From a virus: a stretch of DNA of 27,196 nucleotides. Both the position numbers and the translations under genes were made by a program. The stretch is taken from positions 1 to 27,196 of the IMG/VR virus record IMGVR_UViG_3300044638_003842; one strand, 5' to 3'. The notes beneath the pieces are model-generated. The model saw only the letters and a program-made list of their open reading frames with translations, was not told the origin of the DNA and made no database searches. Shown piece by piece: positions 1 to 6,312 of the stretch (positions within the stretch are counted from its first letter, which is position 1; each line of letters begins with the position of its first letter).

Positions 1-1
1 T

Positions 2-526
2 CCACCCAACGGGAGGGAATTTATAGCCTTTATTCAAATCAGTTACGGAAAATATCCCTATGACATTTTAGATAAAGCCGTAATTAGTTGGGTTAATGGG
101 CATATAGATGTAAAAGCCCCGAAGGTAATGAACGTAAAATTTATGAGTGATGTGGTTCGGTTGTATATAGAAAGCAACCGCCACAACATTCAGAAAAAGG
201 AGCGTGAATACCTGATGATAAAAGCCGAGGAAAACCGCAAAGCGGATATGATTCAGGTGGCAAAAACCAATTACACCAAGGTCAAGAATGGTGAGAAGGT
301 CAATATTTACCCATTGACAATGGCATTGGCATTTGATGAACTGGGGGTTGATCCTACCGGTAATGTGTTGGATAAAATTGAGTTCATCAAGACACACGAG
401 GCAGCAATGAGAAATGAGATGTTAAACAAGTTAGGAAAAAATAAAATAAAATCAGATTATGGCATTAATGACGAAATTTACCACAAAGCCGCAAAATTTG
501 CCCTTTGGTGCGATGGACAAGGATAG
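2..526 (+). CDS. 5'-truncated phage protein of unknown function
   Basis: The frame is open from the first bases of the window to the TAG at 524-526, so the start lies upstream and the gene is partial. The visible part is about 174 residues. An internal ATG at 128 would be a start only if this were a short gene, but in-frame coding continues upstream of it (it reads YGKYPYDILDKAVISWVNGH). The protein is rich in Lys, Glu and Asn, looks helical and soluble, and shows no membrane segment or motif I can name. It lies directly before an orphan DnaA-domain gene, with a 14-base overlap, so a replication or early role is likely from context only. Confidence 0.75.
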   Translation, partial: PPNGREFIAFIQISYGKYPYDILDKAVISWVNGHIDVKAPKVMNVKFMSDVVRLYIESNRHNIQKKEREYLMIKAEENRKADMIQVAKTNYTKVKNGEKVNIYPLTMALAFDELGVDPTGNVLDKIEFIKTHEAAMRNEMLNKLGKNKIKSDYGINDEIYHKAAKFALWCDGQG

Positions 527-899
527 AGAGATTTACTACCTTAAATCACGTATAAACGAATTAGAAAACGAAATCAGGGAACTGAAAGGAATACCGATGA
601 TAGTTGACTATCAAGATTTAATTGTGGCAATGATACGGGCTACGGGAGTGACCGAGGCAGAAATAATGGGGCGTTCAAGAATTAGAGATATTGTGGTATG
701 CCGCCAGTTGTTGGGGCATTACCTACGAATGGGATTAGGGCTACCATATAACGAATGTGGGAAGGTTTTAAAGCGTCACCATTCATCTATCATTCATTCA
801 GTTAAATTAGTTGAAGATTGGCTTTTATACCCAAAAATTTACATATTTGAAAACAAACTACTAAATCAGATAAATTATGCTAAACATTTTCAAAAGTAG
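513..899 (+). CDS. DnaA domain IV-like DNA-binding protein with N-terminal coiled coil
   Basis: This 128-residue protein has a charged heptad-like coiled coil at residues 4-26. It is followed by a domain resembling the C-terminal DNA-binding domain of DnaA at about 45-105. The visible signature is R54-x-R, then VVCRQLLGHYLR (61-72), then RHHSSIIHS (88-96). In DnaA the equivalent helix-turn-helix motif is RDHTTVxHA and reads the DnaA box. Here His89 replaces the usual Asp. There is no AAA+ ATPase region, so it is an orphan domain that probably binds origin or operator DNA, or recruits or blocks host DnaA. I chose the ATG at 513 because the coiled coil starts there. An upstream ATG at 459 would only add residues that overlap the previous gene. 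The last 23 bases overlap the next gene. Confidence 0.8.
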   Translation: MDKDREIYYLKSRINELENEIRELKGIPMIVDYQDLIVAMIRATGVTEAEIMGRSRIRDIVVCRQLLGHYLRMGLGLPYNECGKVLKRHHSSIIHSVKLVEDWLLYPKIYIFENKLLNQINYAKHFQK

Positions 900-1248
900 G
901 GCGAAGTCGGAAGATAACGCCCCGAAGACCAACAAGGAATTATTGTTAAAATTATTACAGGATCGTTCACGAACCACCGAAGAATTAAGGCAGCACATTG
1001 CCCATCAAACTTTGACCTCTGCACTTTCCCAACTGGAAGCCAAAGGGGTTATCTACAAAAACGGAAGGGTAAAGGGAGGTAAAAGATATTTCACACTTTG
1101 GACGTACGAACCAAACGAGGACATTCAGAAGCAACGCAGCAAAATGATTGCTCACGACAAGTATCACGCTTGGGTAAGGCAAGGCAAAAAGAACGGATGG
1201 TTTGAAAGATTTGGAGGTTTAACGATGCAGGATGCACCCAATGGATAA
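877..1248 (+). CDS. Winged helix-turn-helix protein
   Basis: This is a 123-residue basic protein. Residues about 18-72 look like a winged helix: a first helix (NKELLLKLLQDR), a TTEEL turn, a recognition helix (LTSALSQLEAKGVI) and a wing ending in RYFTLW. This layout is typical of small MarR- or ArsR-like regulators and of phage replication initiators. The C-terminal half (about 80-115) is basic and aromatic (KYHAWVRQGKKNGWFERFG), which resembles a tail seen on similar small phage proteins. It follows the DnaA-domain gene with a 23-base overlap and is translationally linked to it. It is probably a DNA-binding regulator or replication accessory; the target is unknown. Confidence 0.6.
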   Translation: MLNIFKSRAKSEDNAPKTNKELLLKLLQDRSRTTEELRQHIAHQTLTSALSQLEAKGVIYKNGRVKGGKRYFTLWTYEPNEDIQKQRSKMIAHDKYHAWVRQGKKNGWFERFGGLTMQDAPNG

Positions 1249-1462
1249 ACAATTAACGGCAGTAGAGTGGTTGCACTTAAAATTATCAACATCCTCATCA
1301 GAAGAAATGGTTGGAAATATAAACCTATGGTTTGAACAAGCCAAAGAAATGGAGAAGGAGCAAATGATTGATTTTGCAAGAAAATATATGTTATATATTC
1401 ATAAGGAAGGAATAATAACAATCGAAACTTTTTACAACGAAACATACGGAGGTAACAAATGA
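1241..1462 (+). CDS. Small phage protein, unknown
   Basis: This is a 73-residue acidic helical protein that begins MDKQLTAVEWLHLKL. The TAVEWL opening is a pattern I recall from small proteins in Bacteroidota phages, but no function is attached to it. An ATG at 1232 would add MHP; I prefer 1241 because it gives the familiar N-terminus. It overlaps the end of the winged-helix gene by 8 bases and the next gene by 4 bases (ATGA at 1459-1462), so it is part of the same operon. It has no membrane segment or signal peptide. Confidence 0.6.
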   Translation: MDKQLTAVEWLHLKLSTSSSEEMVGNINLWFEQAKEMEKEQMIDFARKYMLYIHKEGIITIETFYNETYGGNK

Positions 1463-1680
1463 GCGATAAACCCAAACTTGAAAAATGCTCGTTTACCTTT
1501 GAGCAAAATGGCAACGATGAGATTGAAATCCTTACAATAGAATGTGAGTCATCATTGGGAATAGATAACGATGAGGGTTGTTTTTATGTGCTAAAAACCG
1601 ACGGTTGGAGTATCGATAGCGTAAATGAATTGCAAGAATTATTTGATAGGATTCAAAAAGTAATAAAAAATGAAGGCTAA
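1459..1680 (+). CDS. Small acidic protein, unknown
   Basis: This is a 73-residue acidic protein (many Asp and Glu) with three cysteines. It starts at an ATGA overlap with the previous stop, a strong sign of coupled translation and therefore of a real gene. The pattern suggests two or three beta strands (residues 10-50) and a C-terminal helix (VNELQELFDRIQKVIK). I do not recognise a family. It sits in the run of small early genes between the winged-helix and VRR-NUC genes. Confidence 0.55.
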   Translation: MSDKPKLEKCSFTFEQNGNDEIEILTIECESSLGIDNDEGCFYVLKTDGWSIDSVNELQELFDRIQKVIKNEG

Positions 1681-1879
1681 AATTGATAAATGGAAAGAAT
1701 ACTACCTCCGCAAAGGTCAAGAAGTAGGGTATCACCCACCAGGTGCAACTAAAACTCAATACGGAATAATTGATGAGGTTGGAGAAAAAACCGTTATCGT
1801 GGATTTTTATGGTGATTTAAAAGCCGTTGAAAAGGAATATTGCAATGCCATCTTTCACCGAAAGTCAAGTACAAATTAG
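1670..1879 (+). CDS. Small basic protein, unknown
   Basis: This is a 69-residue protein that overlaps the previous gene by 11 bases. Residues 20-55 alternate in a beta-barrel-like way (YGIIDEVGEKTVIVDFYGD), much as small SH3-like barrels do in phage accessory proteins. The N-terminal helix is basic. This is a fold impression only; no family is recognised. The 3' end overlaps the start of the nuclease gene by 35 bases, which is long for this window. The final residues (IFHRKSSTN) are therefore encoded in DNA shared with the nuclease N-terminus. Confidence 0.55.
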   Translation: MKAKIDKWKEYYLRKGQEVGYHPPGATKTQYGIIDEVGEKTVIVDFYGDLKAVEKEYCNAIFHRKSSTN

Positions 1880-2195
1880 TTTAGTTAAGTGGTTCAGGAT
1901 TAAATACCCTGAACACGTTTTATATGCCATCCCCAATGGGGGTAAAAGGTCGGTAATTACCGCAGCAATAATGAAAGCCGAAGGAGTATTGGCTGGTGTT
2001 GCTGACCTTTTTTTGATGCAACCCAACAAAGATTACCACGGTTTATATATTGAAATCAAAACCGAGAAAGGAAAGCAAAGCCCCTACCAAAAAGAATTTG
2101 AACGCAAGGCAAAACAAAGGGGTTACGATTACCAAGTGTGTAGAAACTTTGACGAATTTCAAGAAATTATAACAAAATACCTTTCTATTTTGTAA
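1845..2195 (+). CDS. VRR-NUC domain nuclease
   Basis: This 116-residue protein is a complete stand-alone VRR-NUC domain of the PD-(D/E)XK nuclease superfamily. Visible catalytic and signature residues are Glu6 in TESQVQ, the PNGGKR motif at 30-35, Asp54 in GVADLFL, Glu70-x-Lys72 in YIEIKTEKGK, and Gln82 in SPYQ. In cellular FAN1 the domain is a 5' flap and structure-specific nuclease. Single-domain phage versions are thought to act as structure-specific or Holliday-junction-type nucleases in replication, recombination or DNA clean-up before packaging. I chose the ATG at 1845 because it places the catalytic Glu near the N-terminus as usual; an ATG at 1827 would add only six residues. Confidence 0.85.
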   Translation: MPSFTESQVQISLVKWFRIKYPEHVLYAIPNGGKRSVITAAIMKAEGVLAGVADLFLMQPNKDYHGLYIEIKTEKGKQSPYQKEFERKAKQRGYDYQVCRNFDEFQEIITKYLSIL

Positions 2196-2216
2196 ATTTG
2201 AAAAGTGGTCACTATT

Positions 2217-2786
2217 ATGATGATAGCATCAAGACACCGTGAATGGATAAAAATGGCAAATTATCTCGGCTCTGACCACCCCGAAGATGCCGTCCAAGAA
2301 ATGTATCTGAAATTGTGTGAGATAAACGAAGTTGAAGGCAGCCTGAATAGGTTTGAGTATCACGGGCAAGTAAACACAATGTACATTTTTAAGATTCTTC
2401 AAAGTAAGGTTATCGATGCTTTTAGGCAAAAGAAACGTGAGGTGTACGATGAGCAGCAATTCAACCCAGTTGAACCTATCCAAGAGTGCGAATACGCATT
2501 TGAGGACCTGATGTCGTGCGTAAAGTCAACCATTGATGAGATGGGTGATTATGACCAAATGTTATTGGAGTTGTATTTTGTGTATGGGTTCAGTATGCGT
2601 GAGATTGAAAGCCGCACGGGAATACCATTGCACTCCATTTTTAACCGATTACAGGTATCAAAAAACATTATTAAACAAAAAACTAAAGACAAGTATTATG
2701 AATATTGCGAACAAAAAATCTCCACGGAAGAGGTTGCAAGGCTTGGGGGATGCAGTCGAGATAGTAACGAAGGCAACTGGGATTGA
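2217..2786 (+). CDS. Sigma-70-like transcription factor
   Basis: This 189-residue protein has the layout of a small sigma factor. A region 2-like part is at about 8-75, with HPEDAVQEMYLKL and the helix ILQSKVIDAFRQKKRE. A linker is followed by a region 4-like helix-turn-helix at about 115-155 (LLELYFVYGFSMREIESRTG, then an LHSIFNRLQVSKN recognition helix). Sigma region 4 reads the upstream promoter element and contacts RNA polymerase. The gene lies just upstream of the packaging and virion genes, where many phages keep a late-gene activator, so a late-transcription role is my inference. I use the ATG at 2217; the ATG at 2220 and a GTG at 2205 are alternatives. The 3' part overlaps the next gene by 89 bases, the longest overlap of two accepted genes in different families here. 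Confidence 0.75.
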   Translation: MMIASRHREWIKMANYLGSDHPEDAVQEMYLKLCEINEVEGSLNRFEYHGQVNTMYIFKILQSKVIDAFRQKKREVYDEQQFNPVEPIQECEYAFEDLMSCVKSTIDEMGDYDQMLLELYFVYGFSMREIESRTGIPLHSIFNRLQVSKNIIKQKTKDKYYEYCEQKISTEEVARLGGCSRDSNEGNWD

Positions 2787-3099
2787 TAAGGTTGCCAAGT
2801 TTGTTTTGGGTGAGGATTGCGGTTGTGAGGAACGTAAGGAAAAACTAAATAAGTTATTTCCGATAGGCAGACAACCCAAAGAATGTATGACCGAAACCGA
2901 ATACCAGCGTTGGGGTGAATTACGGGCTTCAACTACTGATACACTTTCAAAAGAAGAGGCGGATTTGGTGGCTCAACTTTGGAATAAATTATTTAACACC
3001 CGTAAATTTTACCGCCCTTGCACTTGTAACCCAAAGGAATGGCAAAGGATGGTAAATGATATTCACCAAGTTTATGATACCTATGATGCTGGAAATTAA
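2698..3099 (+). CDS. Cysteine-containing small phage protein, unknown
   Basis: This is a 133-residue protein. Its N-terminus (RLQGLGDAVEIVTKATGI), the following DCGCEERKEKLNKLFP (40-55) and a second pair near the C-terminus (PCTCNPKEW) form a pattern I recall as common in Bacteroidota phages, without a known function. Two CxC pairs could bind a metal. The ATG at 2698 starts exactly at the conserved part. A longer in-frame extension back to 2533 would be read entirely inside the sigma-like gene and looks non-protein-like (Cys- and Trp-rich), so I rejected it. It lies in the same run as the sigma-like gene and precedes the HNH nuclease. Confidence 0.7.
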   Translation: MNIANKKSPRKRLQGLGDAVEIVTKATGIDKVAKFVLGEDCGCEERKEKLNKLFPIGRQPKECMTETEYQRWGELRASTTDTLSKEEADLVAQLWNKLFNTRKFYRPCTCNPKEWQRMVNDIHQVYDTYDAGN

Positions 3100-3244
3100 A
3101 TTTGCCGAGTGGATTGCTGATTATCATTGGACTTGCTGCGATGAACACGACTTCATTTACTATTGGTGTTCTGAAATCAAAGGAATGTCACACGTTCCAA
3201 CGGAATTACTATTTGATATGTTTTTAGATGAAAAATCACACTAA
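3083..3244 (+). CDS. Small acidic protein, unknown
   Basis: This is a protein of about 53 residues rich in Trp, His, Cys and acidic residues (WTCCDEHDFIYYWCSE). Alternative ATG codons are at 3056, 3074 and 3086; I prefer 3083, which overlaps the previous gene by 17 bases, in line with neighbouring spacings. The end overlaps the HNH gene by 17 bases. The Cys, His and Asp cluster could hold a metal, but no family is recognised. Confidence 0.45.
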   Translation: MMLEIKFAEWIADYHWTCCDEHDFIYYWCSEIKGMSHVPTELLFDMFLDEKSH

Positions 3245-3479
3245 AATATATTTTGATTATTTTGGATATGATAAAAATTCATTTATCGAATGTGAGGTTT
3301 GCGGAGCGAAGGCGGTTGACCTGCACCACATCGAAAGGCGTGGAATGGGTGGGAGTAAGTCAGCGGATAGGATAGAAAATATAATGGCTTTATGCCGTAA
3401 GCACCACGAGGAATATGGCGATAAAAAACAATGGAAAGAATGGTTAATAAAACTGCACAACATCAAATTAAAAAAGTAA
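3228..3479 (+). CDS. HNH endonuclease
   Basis: This 83-residue protein is a minimal HNH nuclease. It has the first metal-binding pair C22-x-x-C25 (CEVCG), the catalytic HHI at 33-35, an Asn in IENIMAL (51), and the second pair C56-x-x-H59 (LCRKHH), ending in EYGDKKQW. HNH proteins next to terminase genes are known in several phages to help the terminase cut DNA at packaging, as in HK97. Here the gene is separated from terminase by about 2.7 kb of other genes, so that role is plausible but not shown. It overlaps the previous gene by 17 bases and the ParB-like gene by 40 bases. Confidence 0.85.
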   Translation: MKNHTKIYFDYFGYDKNSFIECEVCGAKAVDLHHIERRGMGGSKSADRIENIMALCRKHHEEYGDKKQWKEWLIKLHNIKLKK

Positions 3480-3973
3480 GCATCAAAGAGGTTTTTCCGA
3501 ATGGATCAAATCCCCGTTTGATTCGTGATGCGAAATTTAAATCCCTTTGTCGAAGTTTAAAGGAGTTCCCCGAAATGTTGGACATTCGCCCCATCGTTGT
3601 CAATAAAGATATGGTTGTGATAGGTGGCAACCAACGATATAAGGCAGCGGTTGAAATTGATTTGAAAGAAATACCCATCATTCAGGTGGATTTAACACAA
3701 GAACAAGAACGAGAATTTGCCATCAAGGACAACGCAAGTTCAGGCGAATGGGATTGGGAAGCCCTTGCCAACGAATGGGAAGTTGAAGAATTAGCCCATT
3801 GGGGAGTAGATATCCCCATCGAGGTAGTTGAGGAAGAAAAAGAACAATCAATCAAACACACGAAGAATATCACGTTAACTTATTCGATAGAGGAAGCCGA
3901 TAGAATCGAAGAGGAACTTTATCGCATAGCGTCAACATTAGAACAAGCAATACAAATATTACTACAAAAATGA
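3440..3973 (+). CDS. ParB/sulfiredoxin-like domain protein
   Basis: This is a protein of about 177 residues with a ParB N-terminal-like domain. It shows VFPNGSNPRLIRDAKF, then FPEMLDIRPIVV, then the core VIGGNQRYKAAVE (equivalent to the GxRRxxA box of ParB, which binds and cleaves CTP in true ParB), then IKDNASSGEWDWEALANEW. The last part is typical of phage ParB-like proteins related to adenine methyltransferase N-terminal regions, rather than of chromosome-partition ParB. No ParB helix-turn-helix follows; the C-terminus is acidic and then helical. It may act as a nuclease, nucleotide-binding or DNA-modification accessory. The ATG at 3431 is an alternative start. The end overlaps the next gene by 4 bases (ATGA). 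Confidence 0.75.
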   Translation: MVNKTAQHQIKKVSIKEVFPNGSNPRLIRDAKFKSLCRSLKEFPEMLDIRPIVVNKDMVVIGGNQRYKAAVEIDLKEIPIIQVDLTQEQEREFAIKDNASSGEWDWEALANEWEVEELAHWGVDIPIEVVEEEKEQSIKHTKNITLTYSIEEADRIEEELYRIASTLEQAIQILLQK

Positions 3974-4158
3974 AAATGTGGAGAAAATCAGAAATACAAC
4001 AACCAAACCCGTTTGAATACGTTTTGGTAAAGTTAGAAAATGAAGATGTGGCATATATTGCCTACTGGGATGAAGACCATTATTTTGAAGCCCATACAAA
4101 CGAGGTGCTACACAATGTAAGCATTTGGATGTATATACCTGTTTTCCCAAATGACTAA
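3970..4158 (+). CDS. DUF551-like small protein
   Basis: This is a 62-residue protein with the spacing seen in DUF551 proteins: an N-terminal PNPFEYVLVKLEN (the VLV strand), a central Trp and acidic patch (YWDEDHYFEAH), and a C-terminal VSIWMYIPVFP matching the usual tHWMpLPepP ending. DUF551 proteins are common small phage and prophage accessory proteins with no agreed role. It starts at an ATGA overlap with the ParB-like gene and overlaps the glycosyltransferase gene by 8 bases, so it is translated as part of this operon. Confidence 0.5.
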   Translation: MKMWRKSEIQQPNPFEYVLVKLENEDVAYIAYWDEDHYFEAHTNEVLHNVSIWMYIPVFPND

Positions 4159-5191
4159 AATAGAACGAGCCACAATAGCAGATGATGAGCAACCCTCCAA
4201 AAAAAGGGTACTTGTTCTTATCGACCAAATCGGTGCGGTTGATTACCATCGCATCGCTATGCCTTTACGCTACATCTATGAGAAAAACATTTTTCACATA
4301 GACTTTGCCATCCAAGAAAAAGAGGTAAACGAAGCGAAGGTTGAGGATTACGACATTGTGATTTTCTCACGCTACTTGTTAAATATGTCAATCGTTGACC
4401 GCTGCATCGCTGCCAAAGTGAAATTAATCGTTGACATTGATGACTATTGGAATGTACCCAAGTACAACCCAGCATACAAGCAATACAAAGAAAAGGGCAA
4501 AGATGCCGTTTTAAAGTCATTGAAGGCTGCATCTATGGTTTGGACAACCACGCCACAACTTGCAGAAAAAGTAAAGGAAATAAACCCCAATGTACATATA
4601 CTTCCCAACTACATTGACCACCAAGAAAACCAATGGTTAGAAAAGAATGACCATCCTTTAACCATCGGATACGTTGGAGGGTTTTCGCACCTGGAAGATA
4701 TCAAGTTACTGCGTGGGCAGATAGGGGATATTTGTGAGAAGTATAATGCAAGGTTTTTATTTTGCGGTTACAATTCAACCGATCCAAATTCCGCAGAGAT
4801 GGAATATCAAATCACAGGTACCCGTCAGCGTCCTGATTGGTTTTGGGTTGGTGAGGTTACAAGTGTATTAAATTACGGAAAGTATTATTCCCACATTGAT
4901 ATAGTACTTGCCCCATTGACTGAAACCCATTTCAATAAACACAAATCAGAATTAAAGATTGTTGAGGCGGCAGCCTATAAATTACCGATACTTGTAAGCG
5001 AAGTTGAACCATACACCAACCACCGAGATAATGAAGGTGTTACATTTGTAAAAAATAATGACTGGTCAATAATTGGTGAGGTGATTAAAAACCGAAAGGA
5101 ACTTGGTGAGAAGAATTATAAGTATTGCCTTGAACACCACAACATTGATACGATAAATAACAAGCGGATAAAACTGCTTACAATGATTTGA
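4151..5191 (+). CDS. GT-B fold glycosyltransferase (GT4-like)
   Basis: This 346-residue protein has the two Rossmann-like halves of a GT-B glycosyltransferase. The N-terminal half begins KKRVLVLIDQIGAVDYHR (18-35) and includes VDIDDYWNVP and a WTTTPQLAEKV segment. The C-terminal donor-binding half starts at IGYVGGFSHLEDI and includes DIVLAPL and SELKIVEAAAYKLPILVS with Glu272, the position that in GT4 enzymes contacts the nucleotide sugar. It would move a sugar from an activated donor to an unknown acceptor. There is no membrane segment, so it acts in the cytoplasm. It pairs with the next gene, 4 bases downstream. Possible acceptors are a virion protein, modified phage DNA or a host surface-glycan precursor. 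Confidence 0.85.
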   Translation: MTKIERATIADDEQPSKKRVLVLIDQIGAVDYHRIAMPLRYIYEKNIFHIDFAIQEKEVNEAKVEDYDIVIFSRYLLNMSIVDRCIAAKVKLIVDIDDYWNVPKYNPAYKQYKEKGKDAVLKSLKAASMVWTTTPQLAEKVKEINPNVHILPNYIDHQENQWLEKNDHPLTIGYVGGFSHLEDIKLLRGQIGDICEKYNARFLFCGYNSTDPNSAEMEYQITGTRQRPDWFWVGEVTSVLNYGKYYSHIDIVLAPLTETHFNKHKSELKIVEAAAYKLPILVSEVEPYTNHRDNEGVTFVKNNDWSIIGEVIKNRKELGEKNYKYCLEHHNIDTINNKRIKLLTMI

Positions 5192-5195
5192 AATT

Positions 5196-5972
5196 ATGGA
5201 AAACTTTAAAAAAACCATCAGCGTTTTGCAATCAGGTCACTTGGGCGATTTGATTTATTCATTGCCCTTTGTAAAACGTGCAGCGGAAATAAACGATTCC
5301 AATGTAAATTTTAATGTTGGGTTCGATGAAATATCAGGAACGCCAAATCATTGTAGTGGTAAATATTGTATCAACGAAACCACTTATAACTACATAAAGC
5401 CACTATTGGAATATCAAAGTTATATTGCCAATGTACAAAAGCACGATGGAAATTTGGTAAATTACAACTTCGACCAATTTAGAAGGATTGGCTTGAATAT
5501 ATCCGCTGGGGATTTAAGGCGAAATCACGGTTATGTATATCCCGAATTGCAGCAAGATTTAAGCGGTCCATTTATTGAAGCCCCAATGGATGAACAATAT
5601 AAAAATCTTATCGTTGTTAATTTAACCGACCGTTATCGCAACCCCAAAGTGGATTATCGCATATTGGCAAATTATGATTTTGTTTTTGTGGGTTTAAATC
5701 ACGAATACGATAATTTTTGTAAAATTCATTATATAAAGCCCGAACGGATAATTCTTGAAAATGCCTTGCAAACTGCAACCTTGCTAAATTCTTGTAAGTT
5801 ATTTATCGGGAATCAATCATCGACCTTTGCAATTGCCGAAGGTTTAAAAATAAAAAGAATGTTGGAGGTTTTTAACACTTGCCCGAATGTTATTCCTATG
5901 GGTGCTAATGGGTATGGTTATATAAACCAACACGGATTTGAAACCTTGTTAAATTTAATTTATGGCTTATAA
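5196..5972 (+). CDS. GT9-like (heptosyltransferase-like) glycosyltransferase
   Basis: This 258-residue protein begins SVLQSGHLGDLIYSLPFVKR (9-28). It matches the N-terminal GDxxxxxPxxxxL motif of glycosyltransferase family 9 (LPS heptosyltransferases and relatives). Near residue 200-220 it has LFIGNQSSTFAIAEGL, the equivalent of the GNDSGxxHLAxA motif that binds the ADP-sugar. It is shorter than a bacterial heptosyltransferase (about 320-350 residues), so it is a compact variant or lacks part of the acceptor domain. There is no membrane segment. It lies 4 bases after the other glycosyltransferase and overlaps the small-terminase gene by 11 bases, so all are co-expressed. Confidence 0.75.
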   Translation: MENFKKTISVLQSGHLGDLIYSLPFVKRAAEINDSNVNFNVGFDEISGTPNHCSGKYCINETTYNYIKPLLEYQSYIANVQKHDGNLVNYNFDQFRRIGLNISAGDLRRNHGYVYPELQQDLSGPFIEAPMDEQYKNLIVVNLTDRYRNPKVDYRILANYDFVFVGLNHEYDNFCKIHYIKPERIILENALQTATLLNSCKLFIGNQSSTFAIAEGLKIKRMLEVFNTCPNVIPMGANGYGYINQHGFETLLNLIYGL

Positions 5973-6312
5973 TAGAGATGAATTAGAAAAAAAATCACTT
6001 GAAGTAATTGAGAAGCATAAATTGTTTTTCATTCAGGATATTATTGCATATCTACCTTGTACAAGTAGTACCTTTTATCATTTGGAATTGGAAAAATCGG
6101 AAAAGATAAAAGATGCACTTACCGAGGTAAAAACAAACCTTAAAGTTAATATGCGTTCCAAGTGGTATAGGTCAGAAAATCCAACCTTGCAGCTGGCGTT
6201 GATGAAGTTAGTTTCTACCGATGAGGAGTTAAGAAAGTTATCAATGCAACATCAGGTGAATGAAGACTTTGAAAAGCCTATCTTCAATGGGATTGATTTG
6301 GATGTAAAATAA
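5962..6312 (+). CDS. Putative terminase small subunit
   Basis: This 116-residue helical protein lies directly before the large terminase, with its stop sharing a base with that start (TAATG). Residues about 20-40 (LFFIQDIIAYLPCTSSTFYHL) could form a helix-turn-helix. They are followed by KWYRSENPTLQLALMKLVST, a segment I recall from putative small terminases of Bacteroidota phages. Small terminase recognises the packaging site on phage DNA and loads the motor. Identification rests on position and this weak similarity. Confidence 0.65.
   Translation: MAYNRDELEKKSLEVIEKHKLFFIQDIIAYLPCTSSTFYHLELEKSEKIKDALTEVKTNLKVNMRSKWYRSENPTLQLALMKLVSTDEELRKLSMQHQVNEDFEKPIFNGIDLDVK

Noticed and set aside
1164-1514. 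Minus-strand open frame of about 116 codons
   Set aside because: It lies opposite well-packed + strand genes with coupled starts, and its product is Leu-, Phe- and Cys-rich like an antisense shadow. The same holds for minus-strand frames at 8870-9250, 13353-13727 and 18490-18891.
2192-2199. TAAATTTG resembling a Bacteroidota -7 element before the sigma-like gene
   Set aside because: No TTTG or TTG lies 17-23 bases upstream, so only half of the promoter is present.
2533-2697. N-terminal extension of the Cys-containing protein gene
   Set aside because: It overlaps the sigma-like gene completely and reads as an unlikely Cys- and Trp-rich peptide; the recognisable part begins at the ATG at 2698.
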